From an uncultured Poribacteria bacterium (GTDB lineage: Bacteria > Poribacteria > WGA-4E > WGA-3G), in contig OX638316.1 in NCBI GenBank assembly GCA_951812525.1, positions 3,962,506 through 4,026,505 on the forward strand: a DNA stretch of 64,000 nt. Reading direction: 5' to 3'. Position 1 is the first letter of the stretch. Each line of letters begins with the position of its first letter. The notes beneath the pieces are model-generated. The model was not told the DNA's origin. It worked only from the letters and a program-made list of their open reading frames with translations, and did not search any database. Below are positions 46,330-56,017 of this stretch, one piece after another. A program made the translations under genes and the position numbers.

Positions 46330-48071
46330 GCCAGAAACTCCTCTAACCCCGTTCGCAAGAGACCGAAAAGAATGGAATTGGGATTCGCTGCCAAATTTTC
46401 ATATTCCCCATATTCTCTGATTCGCCCTTCTTCGAGAATCATAATTTCATCTGCCCGATGCACAGTCGAAAGCCGATGTGCAATTATAATCGCAGTCCGA
46501 TTTTGGAGAAGTGTATCTATTGCCCGTTCAAGGAGTCTTTCAGTGGCAGGATCCAGACGGGATGAGGCTTCGTCCAAGATTATCAATCCCGGATCCCTGA
46601 GGAAAACTCGCGTAAATGCTAACAGCTGCGCTTCACCAGCAGAAAGTCCACCGCCACCTGGAGGCAGTTCTGTATCAAGTCCGTCAGGTAGCGTATCGTA
46701 CCAACTACTCAATTCCAAGGCTCGGAGCCCCGCAAGGACTTGCTCATCCTCAATTGTTCGATCGAACAAGGTTAAGTTATCTCGAACAGATGCCTGAAAG
46801 AGTTGGACTTCTTGTGTGACGATGCCAATGTGCCGACGTAGGTCAGACAATTGTAGGTTCTTTATGTCTGTGTCGCCTAAGTAAATCGTGCCATGGCTGG
46901 TGTCGTAGAGACGAAATAAAAGGCGAGAAAGCGTGGTCTTCCCACTTCCCGTGCGTCCGAGCAGCCCTAACACTTTACCAGGGCTGAGATGAAATGACAG
47001 GTTCTTCAGAATGGGTTGTTCCGACTGGTAGGAAAAGGAAATGTCTTGACATTCAACTGACCATGCGCCAGGAGCCAGAATCGCTCCTGGACCATCTTGG
47101 ATTTTAGGTTCGGTTTGCAAAAGTTCCCGAACACGCCTTATGCTAACCTTAACCATTTGGAAGTCCTCTATCTGGCGTTGAATCCTGTTCAGGGGTGCAT
47201 GCAACATCTGGAGATAATGGAGAACGAGATAGACTGTCCCGATAGTAATAGCATCTGCTTGGAAAAGGTATGCGCTAAGCCCCATCACAGTCGCGAAACC
47301 GACAGCAAATACAATGTTCGATATAGTCCACCCGACATCGGTGATAACGTCGGCTTTGAACTTTGATAGGACTGCTCGTCTCATTACCTCATGAAAACGC
47401 AGCATCACATAAGCAATTGCGCCATTCGCCCGAATGTCTCGGAGTCCAGAAAGACGTTCCTCAAGAAAACTCGACAGATCAGCACTCGTCTGTCTCTCAA
47501 CGTCCCAGTAAGGCTCAGCGATGAGCTGTGAGCGAATATGAACCATCAAATAGACCGTTACAAGGACTCCGAGGATCGCACTCAGTCGCCAGTCTTCGTA
47601 AAAGAGGACAATCAATGTGCCGACTGACAACAGAATGCCGCCCAATATCTCCATCACAAATTGCGAGAAAAAATTGGCAAGCCTATCCACATCGCCATCA
47701 ACGCGTTCAATCAATTCGCCGGGTGTGTGGGTGCTATGGAAGGAAATATCCAATCCCAAGATATGAAGGGTCAAATCTGCCCGTAGACGGTTGGTTGTCC
47801 GCCAACTCACATCACTGCTGACATATACCGAAAAGGCAGATACAGCCTGATGAATCAATCCCACACCAATGAAAAGCAGCCCGGCTTGAATCAACTTCTG
47901 TAGTGCCTCGGTGGATCTCGCAGTATCAATGAAATGACGCACAATTAATGGGTTGATGAGTTGTAGACCGATACTGCTAAACAGGAGCAGCGTCATCAGC
48001 AAAACCCTTGGCAACTGTGGCTTGAGGTAGTCAATAAGTAAGCCCCAATATTGACTGTGTGGTATTTTCAT
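46326..48071 (-). CDS. ABC exporter half with canonical Walker B
   Basis: 581 residues. Six membrane helices, then Walker [10 protein letters not shown], altered signature LSAGE (usual LSGGQ), Walker B LIILDE with the catalytic Glu, and H-loop AHR. First gene of the pair: no clear ribosome site before the ATG. Its Walker B together with the partner's LSGGQ makes the active ATP site; its LSAGE pairs with the partner's Asp in the degenerate site. This matching pattern of defects, one in each gene, supports an obligate heterodimer. The 130-bp MITE copy 2 lies 57 bases upstream and may affect transcription. Confidence 0.92.
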   Translation of the reverse strand: MKIPHSQYWGLLIDYLKPQLPRVLLMTLLLFSSIGLQLINPLIVRHFIDTARSTEALQKLIQAGLLFIGVGLIHQAVSAFSVYVSSDVSWRTTNRLRADLTLHILGLDISFHSTHTPGELIERVDGDVDRLANFFSQFVMEILGGILLSVGTLIVLFYEDWRLSAILGVLVTVYLMVHIRSQLIAEPYWDVERQTSADLSSFLEERLSGLRDIRANGAIAYVMLRFHEVMRRAVLSKFKADVITDVGWTISNIVFAVGFATVMGLSAYLFQADAITIGTVYLVLHYLQMLHAPLNRIQRQIEDFQMVKVSIRRVRELLQTEPKIQDGPGAILAPGAWSVECQDISFSYQSEQPILKNLSFHLSPGKVLGLLGRTGSGKTTLSRLLFRLYDTSHGTIYLGDTDIKNLQLSDLRRHIGIVTQEVQLFQASVRDNLTLFDRTIEDEQVLAGLRALELSSWYDTLPDGLDTELPPGGGGLSAGEAQLLAFTRVFLRDPGLIILDEASSRLDPATERLLERAIDTLLQNRTAIIIAHRLSTVHRADEIMILEEGRIREYGEYENLAANPNSILFGLLRTGLEEFLA

Positions 48072-48127
48072 ATACTATAGTTTTCTAATAAAACAGTAAC
48101 CTGTCCTGAAAAATAAATTACTTTCAA

Positions 48128-48256
48128 TTATGGTAAAACCTACAAATAAATGGACATCTTTGTAGCATAAACTGTTAGTTTGTGCCATTGTGAATGCTCA
48201 TTAGCGGCATTCACACTGTTTAAGGGTGTCCAATTAATTCTAATATCTACCATAAA
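48128..48256. repeat. 130-bp MITE-like element, copy 2
   Basis: Inverted ends TTATGGTA/TACCATAA; internal pair GTGAATGC/GCATTCAC is perfect here, and TGGACA/TGTCCA is kept. Same layout as 19691-19820. The following 48257-48463 shows nothing. Confidence 0.85.
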
Positions 48257-48463
48257 TCAACCGAAATTTGGAAGACTAGACTCAAAAATATACACAAGTT
48301 TCGTATATAGAGCATGATATTATTATTTATAACCTTAATTTTGGTGTTTAATTCGGCTAAATATGTAATGTCCTTCTTCACGCCGAAAAAAGGGTAATCT
48401 ATGTTACGCCTCTTCGGGGAAGGTTATCAGCTCTTTAAGCGTATGGACCCCAGAAAAATATAC

Positions 48464-48492
48464 TTGACGATGCGCGATGCTTATGCTAAATT
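48464..48492 (+). promoter_or_regulatory. Candidate promoter of the LamG gene
   Basis: TTGACG, 17 bases, TAAATT; good -35 and spacing, weaker -10. About 80 bases before the ATG at 48575. Confidence 0.4.
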
Positions 48493-48574
48493 AGTTATGT
48501 CTGTTCAGTACAGGCACTAACGGAAAAATGTGTTCAGCTAATTCACACAAATCCTACACAGGAGACTTGTAAAG

Positions 48575-49381
48575 ATGATAAAGAATTGGAAAATGCTACT
48601 CGTACTAACAGTGCTGGGGGCTGTGTTAATCCCGCTCCACAGTTATGCTGTGGTTGACAGCGCGACGGCTATCGGTGTTTGGCTTTTCGACGACGGCGAT
48701 GTTAGCGATTCCAGTGGCAACGGAAATGACGGTGAACTGATAAACGGCGCAGAAGTCACCGATGGCGGTAAATGGGGAATGGCACTCAGCCTCGATGGTG
48801 ACGATGACTATGCCAATGTGGGCAGTTCTGACACCTTAGATAGCACCGCTGAAGAATTCACCGGTGTCGCATGGGTGAAACTCGAAAGAAAAGGCGACCC
48901 ACACGGTGCGTGCTGTGCCGACGACCACATGGTTATTGCCTTTACGACACAATGGAATAATATTTTGAACGTCTTTGGCCCCGGTAGAGGTGGGAATCAA
49001 GGGAAAGTCGAAGTGGGTAGCCGTGAGCTTAATCCGCGTTGGCTCTTTGGACCTACGGCTGTCAATGATGACCAGTGGCATCATCTTGCCTTCACCTACG
49101 ATGGTGCAAAGAAAGTCCTCTACATTGACGGTGAAGTTGACATTGATCAGGATACCACCGGTGCCTTCGGTGTGGTAGGTGTTGATGTTCATTTAGGTGG
49201 AACGCCAACTGAGAGACAGGCACAGGGATTGATGGACGAGATGGCGATTTTCAATGTCCCGCTTGAACAAGCCGATATCCAAAACATAATGAATGATGGT
49301 CTCGGTTCTGTGCTTGGTTTAACACCTGTCAGCCCACTTGACCGTCTAACAACGACGTGGGCTAACATTAAGTCCCAATAA
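48575..49381 (+). CDS. Secreted LamG/concanavalin-A-like protein with LTTTWxxIK tail
   Basis: 268 residues. Signal peptide 1-25 (ending HSYAV). A LamG-like fold follows: GVWLFDDGDVSDSSGNGNDG, ALSLDGDDDYANV, FTGVAWVKLE, a DDQWHHLAFTYDG block, VLYIDGE, VHLGGTPTER and LMDEMAIFNVPLEQADIQNI. These domains commonly bind carbohydrates. The tail is DRLTTTWANIKSQ, matching the discoidin protein at 43651. AGGAGA precedes the ATG. Likely a surface or secreted sugar-binding protein; the shared tail suggests a common export or anchoring path. Confidence 0.85.
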   Translation: MIKNWKMLLVLTVLGAVLIPLHSYAVVDSATAIGVWLFDDGDVSDSSGNGNDGELINGAEVTDGGKWGMALSLDGDDDYANVGSSDTLDSTAEEFTGVAWVKLERKGDPHGACCADDHMVIAFTTQWNNILNVFGPGRGGNQGKVEVGSRELNPRWLFGPTAVNDDQWHHLAFTYDGAKKVLYIDGEVDIDQDTTGAFGVVGVDVHLGGTPTERQAQGLMDEMAIFNVPLEQADIQNIMNDGLGSVLGLTPVSPLDRLTTTWANIKSQ

Positions 49382-49445
49382 TTATTACGCCACCTCTAAC
49401 AGTATCGGGCGGAGTTAAACTTCGCCCTCCTCACATCATTGCCCT

Positions 49446-50612
49446 ATGCCCATGACACCCTTCAAATGCCTACTCTCGCTCCTCATATTGTTACAAGCTT
49501 CGCTAATATTTGCGGCACCGAGATACAACCCCGAAGCTGTGCGGTTGTATGATGTAGGTTTACGTGCCCTTACGCACGGAGAACAGCAGAAAGCACAAGC
49601 TGCTTTAGAGGAAGCAGTTACGTTGGATGCGTCATTATCGGATGCGTATTGTGTCTTGGGGCTGATTTATAACGGATTCGAGAAATTTCGTGATGCAGCT
49701 GAGGCATTTCAGCGCGCCACCTTGGCTGATGAAACTTATATTGAGGCATACTGTGAACTCGGCGATGTCTTGCTGATTCAGTTAGGGGAATTAGCAAAGG
49801 CAAAAGTGGCTTTACAGAAAGCACTAACCATGGATGCCGATCATGCCCGTGCACGTACTTTGTTAGGTATAGCCTATTTCCGTGAAAATCAGATTGACGC
49901 TGCAATCCGTGAACTCCAACGTGCTGTTCAGTTGAATCCTACTTCACAGATTGCGCGCTATACGCTTGGAACTGCCTTCCTACAAAAAGAGGCATGGACC
50001 CCCGCTATTGACACGCTAAAGGGACTCATCGAAATCGATCCTTTTCATGCCAAAGCGCATTTTGGTTTAGGAACCGCCTATCGGCGTACAGGAGAAATAG
50101 AAGCTGCGCGCGAAAATTTACGACGCTTTGAAATCCTCTCCGTTGAGGAAGAACAATTAACACACCTTAAACGGTTTGTGCGGCAAGCACCTACGAATGC
50201 AGAGGCGTGGTATCGACTCGGTAGACTTCAACTCAAGCGTCAACTATGGCATGAGGCAACGGAATCACTGGAACGTTACGTCGCGCTTGCACCCCAAGAC
50301 ACCCGAGGATACGAAACACTCGGCTACGCTCACTTTCAACAACAGAACTACATGCAAGCCGTGGCAATGTACCAGAAAGCAACGCAACAGAAACCGAACG
50401 TCGCAACGTATCGCAACAGTTTAGCGGGTGCTTATTTGATGTTAGAACAGTATCCCGAAGCGATTCAGCAATACCAGACTGCTATCCGTTTAAAGCCTTC
50501 GGAACCCCGTTTTTATTTGAACCTATCTAAAGCTTATGAACTTTCCGGTGCCCAGACAGAAGCCGAGAAAATCTATCAAGAATATGAACGACTCGCATCA
50601 GAATCGAAGTAA
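49446..50612 (+). CDS. Secreted TPR protein
   Basis: 388 residues. Signal peptide 1-20 (SLLILLQASLIFA). About nine 34-residue tetratricopeptide repeats, e.g. DAYCVLGLIYNGFEKFRDAAEAF, AKAHFGLGTAYRRTGEIEAA, AEAWYRLGRLQLKRQLWHEA, AWTPAIDTL. TPRs are protein scaffolds. It is the first gene of a tight four-gene run with the FGE-like, ASPIC/ankyrin and polytopic genes; it overlaps the FGE-like gene by 29 bases. Periplasmic or surface scaffold for that set is inference. No strong ribosome site before the ATG. Confidence 0.88.
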   Translation: MPMTPFKCLLSLLILLQASLIFAAPRYNPEAVRLYDVGLRALTHGEQQKAQAALEEAVTLDASLSDAYCVLGLIYNGFEKFRDAAEAFQRATLADETYIEAYCELGDVLLIQLGELAKAKVALQKALTMDADHARARTLLGIAYFRENQIDAAIRELQRAVQLNPTSQIARYTLGTAFLQKEAWTPAIDTLKGLIEIDPFHAKAHFGLGTAYRRTGEIEAARENLRRFEILSVEEEQLTHLKRFVRQAPTNAEAWYRLGRLQLKRQLWHEATESLERYVALAPQDTRGYETLGYAHFQQQNYMQAVAMYQKATQQKPNVATYRNSLAGAYLMLEQYPEAIQQYQTAIRLKPSEPRFYLNLSKAYELSGAQTEAEKIYQEYERLASESK

Positions 50613-51417
50613 ACCCACTTTATCTGTATTATTTCTGCTGCTTTACGTCCTTTTAGGGAACACCCCTTGCGTATTAGCAGCATCTGACCTCTGCCTGATT
50701 CCCGCTGGCATCTTTACCATGGGAAGTGATAAAGAATTACCTAACGAAGCACCCGCACATACAATCTATCTGGATGCCTATTATATCGGTAAGACGGAGG
50801 TAACCAACGCCGAATATTACCAATTTTGGCTTGAAAACGGAGGTGTGGGTAGCGAGCATACACCTATCAGTTATGGGGATGCGTTAGGTACATGGCCCGA
50901 TCTTGCAAAATCAAAGCCAGACCATCCAGTTGTAGGTGTTTCATGGCGTTCTGCTGCCGCTTATGCAGCGTGGAGGGGTATGCGGCTCCCGACTGAAGCA
51001 GAATGGGAGAAAGCCGCACGCGGCACGAATGGTCAGTTGTGGCCCTGGGGGAATACCTTTAGACAGCGTATCAAGGGTAAAACGAATCACGCAAACGTAT
51101 GGAAACAATCAGGTGGGCATTTGCAACCGGTTGCATCCTATCCGACAGGTGAAAGCCCGTACGGTGCCCAAGATATGGCAGGTAATGTCTGGGAGTGGGT
51201 AGCCGATTGGTACGCCGAAACATTCTACCACCACAGCCCAGATCGCAATCCGAAAGGACCTGTGGTTGGCAGTCGGCGTGTTGTGAAGGGTGGTTCATGG
51301 CTGAACGGCGAGAAGCTGGCGAGATGTTCAACCCGAATCGGTCAATATCCAGAAATCGGCACCAGTTTTATCGGATTCCGCCTCGCAAAAGATGCTACGC
51401 CTCAAAATGAAAAATAA
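50584..51417 (+). CDS. Secreted formylglycine-generating-enzyme-like protein
   Basis: 277 residues with a signal peptide (~1-32, VLLGNTPCVLAAS). Full SUMF1 fold: LIPAGIFTMGS, KTEVTNAEYYQF, HPVVGVSWRSAAAYAAWRGMRLPTEAEWEKAARG, LWPWGN, GNVWEWVADWY, RVVKGGSW and IGFRLAK. Cys occurs at CSTRIG near the end, but the second active-site Cys is not evident (GFRLAK versus GFRCA), so catalysis is doubtful and a binding role is possible. ATG at 50584 chosen; upstream codons lie inside the TPR gene. Its stop overlaps the next start by 11 bases: coupled translation. Confidence 0.85.
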   Translation: MNDSHQNRSKPTLSVLFLLLYVLLGNTPCVLAASDLCLIPAGIFTMGSDKELPNEAPAHTIYLDAYYIGKTEVTNAEYYQFWLENGGVGSEHTPISYGDALGTWPDLAKSKPDHPVVGVSWRSAAAYAAWRGMRLPTEAEWEKAARGTNGQLWPWGNTFRQRIKGKTNHANVWKQSGGHLQPVASYPTGESPYGAQDMAGNVWEWVADWYAETFYHHSPDRNPKGPVVGSRRVVKGGSWLNGEKLARCSTRIGQYPEIGTSFIGFRLAKDATPQNEK

Positions 51418-53539
51418 GAACAGATCCATCCTCATAATGCTCCTCGTATGCACCGTCTCGTTGTCATCATTTGCAGCAGTTCAATTCGTTGATGTGACTG
51501 CGGAAGCAGGCATTAATTTTCAGCATATCAACGGTGCTGAAGGTGCGTACCATCTGCCTGAGACCCTCGGTGCTGGCGGCGCGTTTTTCGATGCGGACAA
51601 CGACGGTTACCTTGACATCTATCTCGTCAACAGCGGGTATTGGGATACATCGTCTTCAGTGAAACAGGCACTCAGTGCATTGTATCATAACGATGGCGAC
51701 GGGACATTCACTGACATCACAGCAACGGCAAGGGTTGGTAACCGAGGCAACTATGGACAGGGCGCAGCTTGCGCTGACTACAACAACGACGGCAACGTTG
51801 ACCTCTATGTAACCAATTTCGGCACTAATGTTCTCTATCGTAACAACGGCGACGGCACGTTTACGGATGTCACACGCACGGCGGGTGTTGGTGATCCGGG
51901 CTGGAGTAGCAGCGCAACTTTTCTCGATTACAACCGTGATGGACATTTAGATCTGTTTGTTGTCAACTACCTGGTATATTCGATTGATGTTCCGTATCTG
52001 CCATGCGGGGAAGGCGAAACACAAACCTATTGCCATCCTTCCCTCTTTGAGGGTGCTCCTGATAGGCTCTATCGTAATAACGGTGATGGCACTTTCACAG
52101 ATGTCAGCCAAGAAACCGGTGTAGGTGGTATCGGTGGTATGTTTCACGGAAAAGGATTGGGTGTTGTCTCAGCGGATTTCAACAATGATGGCACCTCTGA
52201 TCTCTATGTCGCAAATGATGACACCCGAAACGATTTTTTCTATAATAACGGTGATGGGACGTTCAGCGAAATTTCGCTGCTTGCAGGATGTGCTTACAGT
52301 TTTGACGGCATCGCACAGGCAGGTATGGGTGTTGCCGCTGACGATTACAACGGCGATGGATGGCTTGATATTTTTGTCACCAACTTGTCTTATGAAACCA
52401 ATGCTCTCTATCGTAATAACGGTGATGGCACGTTTACCGATGTTATTTATGAGTCGCATCTCGGTAAAGAGAGTTTTCACTTTGTCGGATTCGGCACGGG
52501 TTTCTTTGATGCTGATAACGACGGCTGGCGGGACATCTTCATTGCGAACGGGCATATCATCGACAATATCGAAGACACACACGATGTTCTGACCTATCGC
52601 CAACCGAATCAGCTTTTCCGCAACAGAGGAGACAATACTTTCCAAGAGATCTCCGAGGATGTGGGTGACTATTTTCAGCAGGCTGCGGTGAGCCGGGGCG
52701 CACTCTTCGGCGATTATGACAACGACGGAGATGTGGATCTGCTTGTTACACAGTCGAACGGTCCTGTAACTTTATTGCGAAACGAGGGCACTACACAACA
52801 CAATTGGATACGTATTAAAACGGTGGGTATTATCAGCAGTCGAGACGGCATCGGAACGCGCGTTATTTTAACTGCTGGGGGACACACACAGATACAAGAG
52901 GTTAATCCCGGCGCGAGTTATCTGTCCAGTCATGATGCGCGTCTCCATTTTGGATTAGGGAGATACGATACGGCTAATAGACTTGAGGTGCGGTGGCAGA
53001 GCGGTGTTGTACAGGTTTTTGAAAATTTGCCTGTCAATCAGGAACACGTTATTGCTGAGTTTTCGGATACGCCAGAAGAGACACTTTTCAGAGCCGTGTG
53101 GACAGACGATATTGCATCGCTCCGTAACTCGAATATAGATGTGAATATCAGAGATGGTCGTGGTAGAACTCCCCTGCACATCGCTGTTGAGAACGGATAC
53201 GTCGATGTGGCGATGTTTCTGGTTGAAAACGGAGCAGAAGTAAATATAGTCGATGCCAACGGCAATACGCCTCTAATCTTAATCATTCACAAAACGGGGA
53301 ATACGGAACTTACCAGACGGTTGCTTGAAAAAGGGGCAGGCGTAAACACACAAAACCGCACCGGCGAAACAGCTTTAATGTATGCAGCGTGGCGAGGGCA
53401 TTCGGATATAGTTCAACTACTGCTTGAGAATCGTGCCGATGTTACCCTGAAAAATAGACAGGGCGACACAGCGTTGGGACTTGCAGAATCAAAGGAACAC
53501 TTGGGAATTGTACAGATGCTCCGATCAGCAACTAAATAG
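51407..53539 (+). CDS. FG-GAP/VCBS propeller, ASPIC/UnbV domain and ankyrin repeats
   Basis: 710 residues. Signal peptide 1-24. Six or seven FG-GAP/VCBS repeats (~30-470) with Ca2+-binding loops such as DADNDGYLDIYLVN and DYNGDGWLDIFVTN and the NNGDGTFTD phrase. Then an ASPIC/UnbV domain (~470-560: GIGTRVILTAGG, NPGASYLSSHDARLHFGLG). The last ~150 residues are three or four ankyrin repeats (RGRTPLHIAVENGYVDVAMFLVENGAEVN, TGETALMYAAWRGHSDIVQLLLEN). The ASPIC family alone is common; the ankyrin tail is uncommon. Overlaps the FGE-like gene by 11 bases. Likely a surface adhesin or scaffold. Confidence 0.87.
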   Translation: MKNKNRSILIMLLVCTVSLSSFAAVQFVDVTAEAGINFQHINGAEGAYHLPETLGAGGAFFDADNDGYLDIYLVNSGYWDTSSSVKQALSALYHNDGDGTFTDITATARVGNRGNYGQGAACADYNNDGNVDLYVTNFGTNVLYRNNGDGTFTDVTRTAGVGDPGWSSSATFLDYNRDGHLDLFVVNYLVYSIDVPYLPCGEGETQTYCHPSLFEGAPDRLYRNNGDGTFTDVSQETGVGGIGGMFHGKGLGVVSADFNNDGTSDLYVANDDTRNDFFYNNGDGTFSEISLLAGCAYSFDGIAQAGMGVAADDYNGDGWLDIFVTNLSYETNALYRNNGDGTFTDVIYESHLGKESFHFVGFGTGFFDADNDGWRDIFIANGHIIDNIEDTHDVLTYRQPNQLFRNRGDNTFQEISEDVGDYFQQAAVSRGALFGDYDNDGDVDLLVTQSNGPVTLLRNEGTTQHNWIRIKTVGIISSRDGIGTRVILTAGGHTQIQEVNPGASYLSSHDARLHFGLGRYDTANRLEVRWQSGVVQVFENLPVNQEHVIAEFSDTPEETLFRAVWTDDIASLRNSNIDVNIRDGRGRTPLHIAVENGYVDVAMFLVENGAEVNIVDANGNTPLILIIHKTGNTELTRRLLEKGAGVNTQNRTGETALMYAAWRGHSDIVQLLLENRADVTLKNRQGDTALGLAESKEHLGIVQMLRSATK

Positions 53540-53576
53540 AGGGGTATAATATCAAGGAAACTTACCGGAGAACGAC

Positions 53577-55487
53577 ATGCCTACTGCTTTAACCCGCGGT
53601 GTCACCCTAAAATCTGTCATAATATCGCTCATCCTTATCCCTGTCAACTGCTATTGGATTATGTATACGGAAATGGTCTGGTGGGGACTTTTTCCGACAA
53701 CAATGTCCCTGTTTTTCAATGCCGTTTTCTTTCTGTTCGTGATTACCCTCCTAAACCTAATCGTCCGTCGCATAAACCAGCAGTGGGCACTCACACACGG
53801 CGAATTGCTCGTCATCTATGTGATGCTTTGTATGGCGAGTGCTATAGCGTCCCACGACCATACACAAGTGCTCATCCCAATGATCGGACATGTTTTCTGG
53901 TACGATTCCCCTGAAAACGAATGGCGAGAACTTCTCCACCGATATATGCCAACATGGGGCACGGTACAAGATAAGGCTATATTAGAAGGATTCTACGAAG
54001 GACAAACAACACTTTATCGCGCAGAGGTGCTACAAGCGTGGCTCGGTCCAGCGTTGTGGTGGACGAGTTTCATTGTCGTACTAGTCTTCGTGATGCTGTG
54101 CATCAACGTTGTCTTGCGAAAGCAGTGGACTGAACGCGAGAAGCTTGCCTATCCGATTATCCAACTGCCCTTAGAAATGACGCGGGACAGTGGCGCGAAC
54201 TTCTATCGCGGTAAGGTGTTTTGGACAGCCTTTATTCTCGTTTCGCTTATCAATCTTGTCAACGGCTTTAGTTACCTCTTTCCGACGATCCCAATCGTTG
54301 GTGTTCGGTTTCGGAATATTAGCAACTTTTTCACTGATAAACCGTGGAACGCGATCGGTTGGACACCCTTTTCTATCTATCCATTCGTCATCGGACTTGG
54401 CTTCTTTATGCCTCTGGATCTGTCTTTTTCTTGCTGGTTCTTCTATCTATTTCGCAAGATGCAAAGGGTTGCCGGCGCAATCATTGGAGTTCGTGGATTG
54501 CCCGGTTTTCCGTATGACCGGCAGCAGTCATTGGGTGCGTATCTTGGACTGGCGATTTTCGCGATATGGGCAAGCCGAAAATACCTCGCTGAGGTTTTCA
54601 AACAGATCTTCACTGGACACTCCAGCCTTGATGAATCGGTTGAACCGATGCGATACCGTACTGCTATAATAGGCATAGTTTTAGGATGCGTTTATCTTAT
54701 CGCGTTTTCCGTGAAGATAGGGATCAGCATTTCACTCGGTATTGCCTTTTTCGCAATGTATTTCGCGCTGTCGACGGGTATAACACGGATGCGCGTGGAA
54801 TCAGGGGCACCAGCACATGATCTACATTATATGGGACCTGACTACGCCTTACCTACGATTCTTGGCTCACGTGGGATGGGCGGTTCCAATCTTACGGCAC
54901 TTTCCTTTCTATTTTTCTTTAATCGTGCGCACCGTAGCCATCCAATGCCGCATCAGTTGGAAGGATTTCAACTCGCCTCACGGGCACGGTTTAACCCTAA
55001 ACCGTTGGTTTGGGCGATGCTTTTGGCTGTAGTCGTGGGTTCAATCGGCTCATTCTGGGCATATTTGCACGATGTGTATCACTTTGGAGCGACGGGAGGG
55101 TTTGCGCGACACCCATTTGAGCGACTCCAAAAACAGCTGAATTTCCCAATGGGACCGAATATCCCAGAAGTGACATCTATGGGTATCGGCATGGGGTTCA
55201 CGTTCCTGCTGATGTTTCTACGGATGCGTTTCTTTTGGTGGCCCTTCCATGCGGTCGGGTATGCTGTCTCAGGTGCAGCGGATTGGTGTATGAACTGGCT
55301 CTGGATATCGCTTGTAATTAGCACTCTTGCAAAATGGATAATTATTAAACAGGGTGGGTTGCAGTTGCATCGGAAAGCGGTACCCTTCTTCTTCGGATTA
55401 ATTCTGGGTGAGTTTGTGGCGGGAAGTCTATGGAGCTTTTACGGGATGATGACAGAAACACGGATATTTCCATTTAAGGACTGGTAG
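53577..55487 (+). CDS. Polytopic membrane protein, DUF6785/DUF6784-like
   Basis: 636 residues with about 12-14 hydrophobic segments and little soluble sequence. Conserved phrases such as ALTHGELLVIYVMLCMAS, EREKLAYPIIQLPLEM and RMRVESGAPAHDLHYMG fit the DUF6785/6784 family, distantly like oligopeptide transporters (OPT), from memory. It follows the ASPIC/ankyrin gene by 37 bases with GGAG before the ATG, so it belongs to the same transcript. A transporter or membrane partner for the secreted proteins upstream is inference. Confidence 0.78.
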   Translation: MPTALTRGVTLKSVIISLILIPVNCYWIMYTEMVWWGLFPTTMSLFFNAVFFLFVITLLNLIVRRINQQWALTHGELLVIYVMLCMASAIASHDHTQVLIPMIGHVFWYDSPENEWRELLHRYMPTWGTVQDKAILEGFYEGQTTLYRAEVLQAWLGPALWWTSFIVVLVFVMLCINVVLRKQWTEREKLAYPIIQLPLEMTRDSGANFYRGKVFWTAFILVSLINLVNGFSYLFPTIPIVGVRFRNISNFFTDKPWNAIGWTPFSIYPFVIGLGFFMPLDLSFSCWFFYLFRKMQRVAGAIIGVRGLPGFPYDRQQSLGAYLGLAIFAIWASRKYLAEVFKQIFTGHSSLDESVEPMRYRTAIIGIVLGCVYLIAFSVKIGISISLGIAFFAMYFALSTGITRMRVESGAPAHDLHYMGPDYALPTILGSRGMGGSNLTALSFLFFFNRAHRSHPMPHQLEGFQLASRARFNPKPLVWAMLLAVVVGSIGSFWAYLHDVYHFGATGGFARHPFERLQKQLNFPMGPNIPEVTSMGIGMGFTFLLMFLRMRFFWWPFHAVGYAVSGAADWCMNWLWISLVISTLAKWIIIKQGGLQLHRKAVPFFFGLILGEFVAGSLWSFYGMMTETRIFPFKDW

Positions 55488-55529
55488 TTCACCTTTATCG
55501 GATATGGAGCGATTCAAAGGAATTTTAAA

Positions 55530-55583
55530 TGATAATGAGACCCAATATCGTAAAAATTACTGATAATGAAACTCAATATCGTA
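55530..55583. repeat. 23-bp direct repeat, two units
   Basis: Units at 55530-55552 and 55561-55583 begin with TGATAATGA and end with CAATATCGTA, three or fewer mismatches. It lies just after the polytopic gene. The rest of 55584-55952 has no gene; a CCCGAAT/ATTCGGG hairpin is at about 55909-55925. Confidence 0.6.
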
Positions 55584-55952
55584 TATTTCACTCTTTTCCT
55601 TTGCCTAAGTAATGATAAAATTGCTATAAAGCCAGATGGCGACTGGGTTCGTGGGCTTAATATCCGAGATTTTGAAGGCATTCCAGCAAAATGTTGAGTT
55701 TCACTACAGATAGCACTTGGAAATTGGTGATTGGCGATTAGCAGGTCGTCTGAATTGTAACTTATTACGTCCTATCACACAAAAAACGCCATTAAATACT
55801 ACCTTTACCAGGACTTTTACAGTACTTTTATCTATACTTCCACCCTCTTTCACTGTTACTTTAATTTATATCCGGACGCCTGAACTTGTTCGGGACAATG
55901 CACGTAACCCGAATAAATTCGGGGGGCCATCAACTGGATCCTTTAGACAAAC

Positions 55953-55981
55953 TTGATTTATCTTACACTTCGTGGTAAAAT
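55953..55981 (+). promoter_or_regulatory. Candidate promoter of the 56018 gene
   Basis: TTGATT, 17 bases, TAAAAT, ending 36 bases before the ATG. Confidence 0.55.
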
Positions 55982-56017
55982 GAGATTCCTGATTTGGATA
56001 CTATAGGAGGGTGAAAA

